Source: Alphaproteobacteria bacterium (GTDB lineage Bacteria; Pseudomonadota; Alphaproteobacteria; UBA9655). From it: a stretch of 54,373 nucleotides of DNA. The stretch covers positions 1 to 54,373 of the forward strand of contig JACDGE010000009.1 in the NCBI GenBank assembly GCA_013815465.1. Reading direction: 5' to 3'. Position 1 is the first letter of the stretch. The number at the start of each line of letters is the position of its first letter. The notes under the pieces were generated by a model that worked only from the letters and a program-made list of their open reading frames with translations, ran no database searches and had not been told where the DNA came from. The translations under genes were made by a program, and so were the position numbers. This document shows positions 1-8,078 of this stretch, one piece after another.

Positions 1-278
1 ACCCATACTACGGGCGCAGGGGTAACCCTTACGTCCCAGACTCTTTGAGTGGACATTCTTCTCCAAGACCTAAATTAACGCGAGATGATTCAGTGATAAA
101 CTGGACAATTTAAGCGAGTCGTAACAACGTACAAGTGCGCGTTAACGTTCTTACACAAAGATAAGTGTCTAATGTAAGGAATTCGGCACCTAAAGACTCC
201 TGCCAGCTCACGGGAAAAGAAAACCAAATGCTAAAAATCAATGCGACAGTGCAACACCTTAGCTGGAATAATATTCTT
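1..278. other. Gene-free left edge of window
   Basis: No convincing reading frame, RNA gene or repeat was recognised here. It lies downstream of the Sel1-repeat gene, which ends at 279 on the minus strand. It may hold the end of a neighbouring gene or only intergenic sequence. Confidence 0.4.
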
Positions 279-1892
279 CTATTTCACCTGTAACGTTTCT
301 GGTGTTTTGTTGATGGAATTTAGAAAGCGTTTGAGATGGGGTTTCAGGGCATTATAGAGGTTATTATCTCCATGGGCATGGGGGTTATGGTATTTTGACT
401 TCTCCTCTTTTTCTTCATGACCCTCGATTGCCTGATAATCCAACGCCATATTACGATTACCTTCAAGATCAAAGGAAAGAGAGGTCGTTGAAAAAGAAAG
501 GCTCGTCGAATTCTCCCCTTTCTTATTTTCCACCTTACACCCAAGATCAGCGAAAGCCTTTTGGGCATCTTTATTGCTATAGGTATTGATTTTCCCTTGT
601 CCAAAGATTGCTTTCACGAATTCCAAGGTTTCATGCTGTACAACAGCTTTGTTCTTATGCCCCGGCAATGGCATTTTTATCAAGGGATTCTTACAAGTTT
701 CAATATAATCTTTTTTCTTCACTGTGAGCGTGTGACGGGTACGGAGTGCTGCTTCTCTCTTTGCCCTCCTGATGCTCTGCTTTTCTATGCGTGACTTCGC
801 ATACGCCTGTTCATTTTCTTGATTGAGTTGATGAAGCTCCTGCTTTAACGCTGTTTCTTCTGGCATTTCTTCCAAAGGAGCAAGGGTGATTTTCATATCA
901 GCCTCTAAGTCTTGTTCTACGGCAATTACATCTTTATCGCTCAAATCACTTGGGGAGTTGTTTTTGAGTGAACTTAAATCATTCAAAAGCATAATTGCTT
1001 GTGGAGATCCTTGGTTTACAGCCATTTTGAAATATTTGAGGCCTTCATCTAAGTCTTTCGTCCCACCCTCTCCATCGTAGAGCATGAGAGCATAGTAATA
1101 TTGTGCATCCTTATCTCCTTGGTCTGCAGCCATTTTTGCATATCTACTGGTTTCATCTAAGTCTTGCTCCCCTCCCTCTCCATTGTATAGCATGTAAGCG
1201 TAGTTAAATTGTGCTGATGCATTACCTTGATCTGCCGCAAATTTTTGATATTTGCGGGCTTCATTTAAGTGTTGCACCCCTCCCTCGCCTTTATAGAGCA
1301 TTAGAGCATATTGCAATTGCGCTTCTGCATCTCCTTGGTCTGCAGACAATTTGTAATATTTGCGGGCTTCACCTAAGTCTTGTGCCCCTCCCTTTCCATT
1401 ATAAAGCATTGCTGCATAGCAAAATTGTGCATCATTATCCCCTTGGTCTCCAGCCAACTTGTAATAGGTGCGGGCTTCGTCTAAGTCTCGCTCCCCTCCT
1501 TCTCCATTGTAGAGCATGTGAGCATAGTTATGCTGCGCTTCTTTAAACCCGTGGTCGGCAGCCATTTTTAAATATTTTCTTGCTTTGATCTTATATATTT
1601 TATTTTCTTTATTTGAATTATTAAAAATTTCTATAAGATGGAAAAAAACAGACATCATTTTTTCACGTTCCAAGGAGCTCTCTTTGTGAATACGAGAAAC
1701 GTAATACTCTAAGAAGTTTATTTTTTCTTGTGGTACTTTTCTGCTAACTGAGTTGAGCTTGTCAATTGTGCTAGAGTAAAGATCAGCTAACAGGACACAT
1801 CCTTCATTCGCTCCATTTTCAACGGCTAAGTGAGCCCAAAAAGGCTGGTTAGGATAACCTTTTGCTAATGTCCCAGCTATCCTTTTAATCAA
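279..1892 (-). CDS. Sel1-repeat protein with HicA-like C-terminal region
   Basis: The central part (about residues 105-310) is a run of near-identical Sel1/TPR-like repeats of about 36 residues, each with the pattern AQ-x-YA-x-MLYNGEGG followed by A-x-(K/T)Y-K-A-DQG. Such solenoids bind proteins, often at host-bacterium interfaces. A basic, coiled stretch follows. The last about 110 residues resemble a HicA-type small toxin: a V-K-A-I-F start, an A-x-x-LGCKVE strand, then YHNPHAHGD and a final RFLNSI helix, comparable with the hicA at 18.8-19.1 kb. The only usable start is TTG at 1892, inside the end of the upstream gene. It has no signal peptide of its own. The frame may be the 3' half of one longer gene (see the A8 junction). 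Repeat call sure; HicA-like call is inference. Confidence 0.75.
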   Translation of the reverse strand: MIKRIAGTLAKGYPNQPFWAHLAVENGANEGCVLLADLYSSTIDKLNSVSRKVPQEKINFLEYYVSRIHKESSLEREKMMSVFFHLIEIFNNSNKENKIYKIKARKYLKMAADHGFKEAQHNYAHMLYNGEGGERDLDEARTYYKLAGDQGDNDAQFCYAAMLYNGKGGAQDLGEARKYYKLSADQGDAEAQLQYALMLYKGEGGVQHLNEARKYQKFAADQGNASAQFNYAYMLYNGEGGEQDLDETSRYAKMAADQGDKDAQYYYALMLYDGEGGTKDLDEGLKYFKMAVNQGSPQAIMLLNDLSSLKNNSPSDLSDKDVIAVEQDLEADMKITLAPLEEMPEETALKQELHQLNQENEQAYAKSRIEKQSIRRAKREAALRTRHTLTVKKKDYIETCKNPLIKMPLPGHKNKAVVQHETLEFVKAIFGQGKINTYSNKDAQKAFADLGCKVENKKGENSTSLSFSTTSLSFDLEGNRNMALDYQAIEGHEEKEEKSKYHNPHAHGDNNLYNALKPHLKRFLNSINKTPETLQVK

Positions 1893-2691
1893 ATGAGGTG
1901 TTTTTTTTATAATTTTTATATAAATATTCTATTTCGTTATTTGAAAATACAGCTATTTTATTTTTAAAATAAAATTTTTCACTATTTTCGTAATAAAAAC
2001 CCAGATGTTGAGGATCAAGGTAATTCCAAAATTTAAGATCTTCCTTACTCTCTGGAACAACTTTTTGGTATACATCGGATAAGCATTTTATTTTTTTCAA
2101 TTGATTTTTTGAGGGCAAATGTTCTAAAATTTTACTGTTTCTACTGTAAGCATCCCTAAAAAGGCTTAGGGCATGCGCATTTCCCTTAAGTGTCATATCA
2201 GCAATATCTTGAATGCTCTCTTTTTTGGCTTTGTCATCATTGTTGTTTATTGCAGTCTGATACTTTATTTGAGCAAGAGAAGCTTTTAAGAAACTCTCAC
2301 TAAGTATCTTGCCGGCCTCTGGGATAGGCGCAACCTCAAAAGATTCGTTCCCCTCTACAGGAAGAGTGATTGTTACGAGGTGATTCGCGTGCATATATTC
2401 AAGATAAGCAGAGGGGATTAATGCCCCGTTATTGTGTAAGTGGTTAAATATTTCTGCAGCTGTACTCCAGTCTTGGGTTTCAAAGGCCGCCGTACCCTGC
2501 ATTAAAGTGAACATTTTTCTTTTTTTCTGGTCCTTTTCCTCCGCTTTTTCCGCTGGATATTGAGAACAATTAAATTCTTTGAGCTGCTCATCTGTTAGCA
2601 TACTCCAACTCTCAGCTATAAAAAGAGGAGACACATGGGATAGGAGAACGGATGCAAGAAAAATCTGACGCTTTAATGGAAGAACACGCAT
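1885..2691 (-). CDS. Exported protein of unknown function, upstream partner of the Sel1 gene
   Basis: This 268-residue protein begins at ATG 2691 (an in-frame TTG lies two codons upstream), with AGGG about 7 bases before it. The N-terminus is a signal peptide: basic MRVLPLKRQ followed by a hydrophobic stretch to about residue 28. The rest is soluble, helical and lysine/glutamate-rich, with no domain recognised. It resembles the N-terminal parts of the other exported helical proteins here. Its last codons overlap the Sel1 frame by 8 bases at a run of eight A (minus strand), so the two may be translationally coupled or be one gene split by an indel. Function unknown. Confidence 0.65.
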   Translation of the reverse strand: MRVLPLKRQIFLASVLLSHVSPLFIAESWSMLTDEQLKEFNCSQYPAEKAEEKDQKKRKMFTLMQGTAAFETQDWSTAAEIFNHLHNNGALIPSAYLEYMHANHLVTITLPVEGNESFEVAPIPEAGKILSESFLKASLAQIKYQTAINNNDDKAKKESIQDIADMTLKGNAHALSLFRDAYSRNSKILEHLPSKNQLKKIKCLSDVYQKVVPESKEDLKFWNYLDPQHLGFYYENSEKFYFKNKIAVFSNNEIEYLYKNYKKNTSFD

Positions 2692-2947
2692 ACACAAACC
2701 CTATAAATATCGAATACATTTTTTAACATATTCGCCCTTTTTAAGAGTTTCAAGAAAAATTACGCTTTTTTAAAGCGGTACTTGACTATCATTCTGAATT
2801 TTATGAGAGCAATCATGGAATCTGGAAAGATTATTGATAGAGGATTGTCCCTCTTCTGAACTGCAACCCCCCCTCTTTCTTGGTTTAAGCAACCTGGCTT
2901 TGGGTCGATCTTTGGAGCTGGATCGCGGTGGGTTATCGTTGTGAAAG

Positions 2948-2955
2948 CTTAATTT
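2948..2955. repeat. Target-site duplication, left copy
   Basis: CTTAATTT directly abuts the left inverted end of the IS1595-type element and is repeated exactly at 3258-3265, just beyond the right end. A perfect duplication suggests a fairly recent insertion. Confidence 0.85.
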
Positions 2956-3257
2956 AATGCCTATCCGAACAGTGCCTGTGAAGTTGTGGGCTTGGATGAA
3001 CGCAGGCACCCAGAGCCCTAAAAAACAATGTGTATAGGTCATGGCGTCTGTTAAACTCTCGTTCTTGCATTTAGGGCAGGTGAACTCTTTGCCATCGAAT
3101 TGTGCGAGCCAAATCCAAGCCCTCGCTTTTTCCTCCGAATTCAGTTCATTCATGATTTTCCAAAATCGCATATGGGCGTACTGCATGGCGCTCCCTTCGC
3201 AACACAGAGCTTAGCACGCTATTTTTACAAATCAAAGGCACTGTTCGGATAGGCATT
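2956..3257 (-). mobile_element. 302-bp internally deleted IS1595-type element (MITE-like)
   Basis: Perfect 22-bp inverted ends at 2956-2977 (AATGCCTATCCGAACAGTGC, then CT) and 3236-3257 bound the element. It is flanked by a perfect 8-bp direct repeat CTTAATTT at 2948-2955 and 3258-3265. Eight-base duplications and a zinc-ribbon transposase N-terminus are typical of the IS1595/ISXO2 group. Only the first about 45 transposase codons remain. Removing the element and one duplication joins the flanks cleanly. It is non-autonomous and would need a full-length relative elsewhere in the genome to move. Confidence 0.85.
3055..3186 (-). pseudogene. IS1595-family transposase, N-terminal fragment
   Basis: From ATG 3186 (or 3153) the minus strand reads MNELNSEEKARAWIW, then W-L-A-Q-F-D-G-KEFTCPKC. 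This is the start of ISXO2-like transposases, which open with a helix and a CPxC zinc knuckle. The second knuckle and the whole DDE catalytic region are missing. After about residue 44 the frame loses family resemblance and runs out through the left end of the element to 2770. The fragment cannot be active. Confidence 0.75.
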
Positions 3258-3384
3258 CTTAATTTTCTTATGGATGGAGTCAGATACGGGGAACGAGGAA
3301 GGGAGTGTTTTTTCAAAGTGTCCCGCCAGTGTTCCATGGAGGTTATGTGAGACTCTCAGGAGATCAAAAAAGTGAGGTTTTGAT

Positions 3385-3461
<77 letters not shown>

Positions 3462-3501
3462 ATAATTAGAAAAAGAAGTTTAACTCCTTTAAGTGGGCAG
3501 A

Positions 3502-3530
3502 CTCTAACAATAAGTTTTAAGTTTGTCCAA
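3502..3530 (-). promoter_or_regulatory. Possible tRNA-fMet promoter
   Basis: On the minus strand TTGGAC is followed after 17 bases by TTAGAG, ending about 40 bases before the tRNA 5' end. The -35 match is good and the -10 match only fair. The alternative is readthrough from ptsP. Confidence 0.3.
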
Positions 3531-3567
3531 CGTTTTTTCACATATGGCGCTAATTAATAATAAAGTG

Positions 3568-5829
3568 CTAAACATCCACTCGATGGCGCTTAGCAAAGGC
3601 TACCAGAGAGGATCTAATGGATGGTGAGTAAGTTTTTATAGCTTCGAGCACAAAGGCCTCTGCTTCCTTTAAGGGGAGACTCACAATCATTTTTTTAACC
3701 AAACCTGCGGACGGTCCAGAAAGAGAAAGAGATCGATAACCGATCGCTAAAAGAGCAAGGGCTTCAATGGGCTTGCTTGCCATTTCTCCGCACACACTAA
3801 GAGGAATGTTAGCCGTATCGCAGGATAGGCGTATTTTGTAGAGATAGCTAAGAAAAGAGGTTGAGAGAACGTCATACCGATTTGACACAGATGGATTTGT
3901 GCGATCGCAGGCATAAAAAAACTGGAACAGGTCATTGGTTCCCAGAGAGATAAAATCGACTTCTTGGAGGAGACTATCAAGCTGATCAACAATTGAGGGA
4001 ACTTCTACCATTACTCCATAAGAGAGAGAAGAGGGGAGGGCAGTTTGAGTTCGAGACGCCCTTGCCCATTCTTGCTCTACATGGTGCCGTGCGTGTCGAT
4101 ATTCTGTAATATCTGCGACCATAGGGAAGAGAAGACGTAATTCTCTGCCTGTATTAGCGCGGATAAGGGCTCGGACTTGTTGGCGTAAAATGGCTGGCTT
4201 ATCCAAAGAAACTCGGATAGCTCGCCACCCTAATACGGGATTTTCATCCTGAACGCGCCACATATAAGGAACGATTTTGTCTCCTCCAATATCTAACGTA
4301 CGAAAAGTAAGGGAATGCCCCTTGGCTTGTTCAACCACATCCCTGTAAAATTCAGTTTGAACATTCACATCCGGGAAGGTCGAACGGATCATAAAGGGGA
4401 TCTCAGTACGGTAAAGTCCTACCCCTTCAAAAGGAACATCCTTCATGTGGTGTAAGTCAATAGGAAGACCTGCGTTTAAGGTTAAGACAATGGGGGTCTC
4501 TTCCAAGGTTTGACAGGGTTTATGACGTAATTCTTGACTAAGGACTTGCCACTTTTTTAGGTGCGTCATGTCTTCACGTGCTTTTTGAAAAGCATCACTA
4601 TTGGGGTTTACGCAAACTGTCCCTTTTTCTCCATCCACAATAAGCTTATCGCCCGTCGCAACATGGGTTAAAAGTAAGGGAATACGACCGACAACGGGAA
4701 TATCAAGTGTTCGGGCAATTATGGCCACATGGGCTGTATGAACGCCTTCTTCTAAGACAAGGCCCTTAATGAGACGACGATCATAGTCTAAAAGTTCAGC
4801 TGGCCCTAAATTATGAGCAACAAGAATTGTGGATTCAGGAAGATCTTCTGTAATAGACTCTCTTCCTGATAAATGTTTTAAAAGACGGCTTGCAAGATCC
4901 TCAAAATCTGAGAGCCGTCCTTTAAGAACCTTATCACCCATTTGAGCAAATCGCTCGCGAGTGTGACGACGGACTCTTTGAACAGCTGCTTCTGCAGCCA
5001 GCCCTTTTTGAATGTACTCTTGTATTTTCCGAATCCATCCTCTATCTGATGCAATCATTCGATAAGAGGCGAGAACTTCTTGCGCTTCTTTTTCGTCATT
5101 TGCTGCGGATTCAACCAGTTGATCAATGGCGTCCCTCATATCGCGAATGGCCGTTTTGAATCTTAAACTTTCATCCCTTATATTGAGGGAAAAATCTGAT
5201 TCTCTCCATGAATAGGGTTGATGCACAATGGCCGTTCCTATGGAAATTCCTGAATTAAAAGAAACGCCCTGTAGCATTTGCGTGCCAGAAATTGTTCCCT
5301 GTTCTCTGTCGAGGGTTGAAAACCGCTCGAATTCGGCAAGCTGAGCAAAAAAATTTCCAATCTCCATCAACGCCTTTTCACGCCATTTCTCAAAGGGTTT
5401 TGAGGGGGGGTTTTGAAGAGAAAGCACACCCAACACCCCTTTTGGGGAGATGAGAGGAACGCCCAGCAGAGAAAGATTGATGTGCTCCGCAACACCTGGA
5501 CGGTAAAGAAAATTAGGATGGCGAGTTATATTGTCCGAAATAACACTTTTTCCAAGCGCCGCGATAAAACCGACCACTCCTTCTCCAACGCGAAAGCTTA
5601 CTTTTTTATGGTTTTGATGGATGGAATCATAGATTGCATAAACTTCCAAGTAACGATCAGATGTGAGCAAATAAAGAATTGCTGTTTCTGCTCCCATATC
5701 TTGAGCAATCGTTTTAAGGGCTATCTTCAAGCGTGATGGAAGGGTTTGGGGTCTCGCCATAACCTCGCTGATTCTTAGCAAGAGGCTATGCAGAGGATAG
5801 TCAGAGTGCAAAGCGATCGTATTCAACAT
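3568..5829 (-). CDS. ptsP: PEP-protein phosphotransferase of the nitrogen PTS (EI-Ntr)
   Basis: This cytoplasmic enzyme takes phosphate from phosphoenolpyruvate and starts the PtsP-NPr-PtsN regulatory relay. The 753 residues match the usual length. In order: an N-terminal GAF domain (about 20-160), the EI helical domain, the swivelling phosphohistidine domain with HTAHVAIIAR (His367 the likely phosphorylated residue), and a C-terminal PEP-binding barrel with GGDK, GLYRTE and GTNDL motifs and a catalytic Cys in SVCGEMAS. The start ATG overlaps the last 7 bases of the upstream oxidoreductase gene, so the two are probably co-transcribed. NPr and PtsN are not in the window. In alphaproteobacteria this relay commonly links to potassium and phosphate control, and kdp, trkA and pst genes are all present here. 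Confidence 0.95.
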   Translation of the reverse strand: MLNTIALHSDYPLHSLLLRISEVMARPQTLPSRLKIALKTIAQDMGAETAILYLLTSDRYLEVYAIYDSIHQNHKKVSFRVGEGVVGFIAALGKSVISDNITRHPNFLYRPGVAEHINLSLLGVPLISPKGVLGVLSLQNPPSKPFEKWREKALMEIGNFFAQLAEFERFSTLDREQGTISGTQMLQGVSFNSGISIGTAIVHQPYSWRESDFSLNIRDESLRFKTAIRDMRDAIDQLVESAANDEKEAQEVLASYRMIASDRGWIRKIQEYIQKGLAAEAAVQRVRRHTRERFAQMGDKVLKGRLSDFEDLASRLLKHLSGRESITEDLPESTILVAHNLGPAELLDYDRRLIKGLVLEEGVHTAHVAIIARTLDIPVVGRIPLLLTHVATGDKLIVDGEKGTVCVNPNSDAFQKAREDMTHLKKWQVLSQELRHKPCQTLEETPIVLTLNAGLPIDLHHMKDVPFEGVGLYRTEIPFMIRSTFPDVNVQTEFYRDVVEQAKGHSLTFRTLDIGGDKIVPYMWRVQDENPVLGWRAIRVSLDKPAILRQQVRALIRANTGRELRLLFPMVADITEYRHARHHVEQEWARASRTQTALPSSLSYGVMVEVPSIVDQLDSLLQEVDFISLGTNDLFQFFYACDRTNPSVSNRYDVLSTSFLSYLYKIRLSCDTANIPLSVCGEMASKPIEALALLAIGYRSLSLSGPSAGLVKKMIVSLPLKEAEAFVLEAIKTYSPSIRSSLVAFAKRHRVDV

Positions 5830-6866
5830 ACTTTGTAATGACTTTGTTCAAGCAGAGAACGGGTGAGTAAAGACTGTTTTGCTTGTGTCAGAAGTTCTTC
5901 GATAACTTCTTGTGTTGATTGCTCGTGTGTGACCAAGCCCACGCTTTGACCGGCCATAATTGACCCATATTCAATATCTCCCTCAATAACTGCACGTCTC
6001 AGTGAGCCTGCCCAAAAGTGCTCAATATTTAATTGGGCTTGTTTAAGATCCATTTCTTGTCGATCAACTTTTTCAATAAGTTCTTTTTGATAAGTTACAA
6101 ATTCTTTCGTTGCTTTGTTCAAAAGAGATCTAACAGGAATGACGGGAAAACGTGTGTCCAATTGGGGTGAAATGATAGCGTCACGAGCTTGCGCACTTAT
6201 AAAAGCTTTTTTAAACTTCGGATGAGCAATGCTTTCGGTCGTACAAACAAAACGTGTGCCCAGCTGACACCCTGCTGCGCCCATTTGTAAATAAGAGATG
6301 ATGGCCTCTCCTCGACCAATACCTCCCGCCACAAAAACAGGAATTTCTTTAACCTGTGGAAGGATTTCCTGAACAAGCACGCTTGTGGAAACAGGGCCAA
6401 TGTGTCCTCCTGCTTCCATACCTTCTATAATAAGAGCATCTACACCCAGTTTTATAAGCTTTTTTGCTATTCCAAGGGCTGGCGCAAAGCAAATAACCTT
6501 AAGGTTATTCTCTTTGAGTTTTGCAATGGCTTGCGCGGGAGGCAGGCCGCCGGCAAGCACGACATGGGTAACATTTTCTTGAACACAAACGTCAATGAGC
6601 TCCAGTAATTGGGGATGAAGGGTAATAAGATTCACCCCAAAAGGGCAAACAGTAAGAGATTGGGTCTCTTGGATTTCTGCCCGTAGCAGCTCCGGAGACA
6701 TGACGCCCGAGGCGATAACACCAAACCCTCCTGCATTAGAGATTGCTGAAACCAGGTTCCTTTCTGAAACCCATGTCATGGCGCCCCCTAAAATAGCGTG
6801 GCGAACACCCAGAAATTCTTTTCCGGTTGTCCATAATTCATCTAATAATTTGTCGGCCGATTTCAT
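5823..6866 (-). CDS. Nitronate monooxygenase / FabK-like flavoprotein
   Basis: A 347-residue FMN-binding TIM barrel of the NPD family. Features seen: an N-terminal GGAMTWVSERNLVSAISNAGGFG segment, the EGMEAGGHIG loop with its His, VFVAGGIGRGEA and GAAGCQLGTRFVCTTES phosphate-binding segments, and SIMAGQSVG near the end. Members either oxidise nitronates or, as FabK, reduce enoyl-ACP. The fatty-acid cluster at 19-23 kb has no enoyl-ACP reductase, so a FabK role is possible, but sequence alone does not decide. AAAGGAAG stands before ATG 6866. The 3' end overlaps ptsP by 7 bases. Confidence 0.85.
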   Translation of the reverse strand: MKSADKLLDELWTTGKEFLGVRHAILGGAMTWVSERNLVSAISNAGGFGVIASGVMSPELLRAEIQETQSLTVCPFGVNLITLHPQLLELIDVCVQENVTHVVLAGGLPPAQAIAKLKENNLKVICFAPALGIAKKLIKLGVDALIIEGMEAGGHIGPVSTSVLVQEILPQVKEIPVFVAGGIGRGEAIISYLQMGAAGCQLGTRFVCTTESIAHPKFKKAFISAQARDAIISPQLDTRFPVIPVRSLLNKATKEFVTYQKELIEKVDRQEMDLKQAQLNIEHFWAGSLRRAVIEGDIEYGSIMAGQSVGLVTHEQSTQEVIEELLTQAKQSLLTRSLLEQSHYKVC

Positions 6867-7126
6867 TAATCTTCCTTTACTTCACCGTTTGTGAAACCTA
6901 CGGTTTTCTAATTTCAGTTTATGTCCTAGCACAGTTGCCTTTACTACACCAGAATCTCTTAACAAATCGTAAAGTTATAATGTTTTGTGATTTTTTTGAA
7001 TAGGATTTAATTTGCATGCTGAATGCCCCTTGGGCTGTCCTCGGGTTGTTTCATTAAAAGCTCGCTCCTCCCTCTCTCCTGGGGAGGATTCGATGCCAAG
7101 GGCGCCGATGAACCCCAGTTGTATTT

Positions 7127-7312
7127 TCACCGGACCAACATAAGAATACCAGCTATATCTGTGAGCATATCAACAATCTTCGCCCCTATACTGACGGATC
7201 CAAGTAGTCGAGCAACAACGTCTATGACCAACACACCGACCCTGCTCCCATTGAGACCTCCAAAAATGAGAAGAGTATAAACCACTAGCCATATGATAGA
7301 ATGCGTATTCAT
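7127..7312 (-). CDS. Small DUF378-like membrane protein
   Basis: This 61-residue protein has two hydrophobic segments (about 5-22 and 41-59). The pattern L-L-I-F-G-G-L-N, VLVIDVVARLLG and a final I-A-G-I-L fits the DUF378 family of small two-span proteins, although the usual Asn-Trp is Asn-Gly here. A strong GAGGAGG ribosome site lies 8 bases before ATG 7312. The function of the family is unknown. It is transcribed alone, divergently from the SpeD-like gene. Confidence 0.65.
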   Translation of the reverse strand: MNTHSIIWLVVYTLLIFGGLNGSRVGVLVIDVVARLLGSVSIGAKIVDMLTDIAGILMLVR

Positions 7313-7422
7313 AAGCGAGCCTCCTCTTTAAAAATTTCTGCTCGATCTATAGAGGGGCCTAACTTTCGTAACTTTTAATTAATAAATGTCATTTATCCTC
7401 GTAGAAAAGGGAGGAAAAGATA

Positions 7423-7854
7423 ATGAAAAACAATCTTTTTCCATTGGAAAAGCAAAAAAAAACTTTTAACTTTAAAAAGTTTGAAAAAGAATATCATAAC
7501 TTAAAGAGTTGGGGGATATTAACGTCTATTGACCTTAAGAAATGTAATCCAAAAATATTCAAATCCTACCATCATCTTAAAAAATATTTACATGACCTTA
7601 CCGACGTTATTAAAATGAGACGATTTGGTGACCCAACTATTATTACTTTTGGAGAGGATGATGAAGTTTTAGGCCATTCTATGACCCAATTCATTGAGAC
7701 TTCCCTTATTTCTGGCCATTTTGTTGATGAAACCAACTCGGGTTTCATCGATATTTTCAGCTGTAAGGTATACAATCCAATGGCGGCAGCGACGTTCACA
7801 CAAGACTATTTTGAAGCTGAGAGCTGTAACGTTGGCGTTATCTTTAGAGACTAA
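7423..7854 (+). CDS. S-adenosylmethionine decarboxylase (SpeD) family protein
   Basis: AdoMet decarboxylases self-cleave to form a pyruvoyl cofactor and supply the aminopropyl donor for spermidine. In this 143-residue protein Ser94 (in E-T-S-L-I-S-G-H-F), His99 and Cys114 (in IDIFSCK) have the same spacing (5 and 15) as the catalytic Ser, His and Cys of the short class-1B enzymes. The residue before the cleavage Ser is Thr93 instead of Glu, and the usual HTWPE is HFVDE. A GGGAGG site precedes the ATG. No spermidine synthase gene is nearby. Family call good; activity and substrate uncertain, because some SpeD homologues act on other amino acids. Confidence 0.7.
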   Translation: MKNNLFPLEKQKKTFNFKKFEKEYHNLKSWGILTSIDLKKCNPKIFKSYHHLKKYLHDLTDVIKMRRFGDPTIITFGEDDEVLGHSMTQFIETSLISGHFVDETNSGFIDIFSCKVYNPMAAATFTQDYFEAESCNVGVIFRD

Positions 7855-7879
7855 AGGGGTCAGAAAATCCCAAAAGGAG

Positions 7880-7922
7880 AAAGGGGTGCATATAAAAATA
7901 TATTTATCTGGCACCTCTTTTT
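7880..7922 (+). terminator. Rho-independent terminator after the SpeD-like gene
   Basis: AAAGGGGTGC and GCACCTCTTT form a 10-bp stem with one G-U pair around a 21-nt AT-rich loop, leading into TTTTT. It begins about 25 bases after the stop codon. Confidence 0.7.
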
Positions 7923-8078
7923 ATGATAAAAGCAAATATAATTTTATTATTTTGATCTTTTTCAACGCATTAAAAATTAGATAGCGGTCATTCAAAAATG
8001 AGGCTTGCTTTTTTTTACATACTCACTACTTTTAAATTATAAAACCATTTTTTCTTGATTAATAGTTGTGAGGTTGTG

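Noticed and set aside
2770-3337. Open frames on both sides of the IS1595-type element that could be joined into one 86-residue frame
   Set aside because: Removing the element gives an open frame, but it has no recognisable protein features or ribosome site; only the transposase fragment is kept.
7023-7280. 85-codon plus-strand frame antisense to the DUF378-like gene
   Set aside because: The opposite strand has a strong ribosome site and a family-like pattern; this one has neither.
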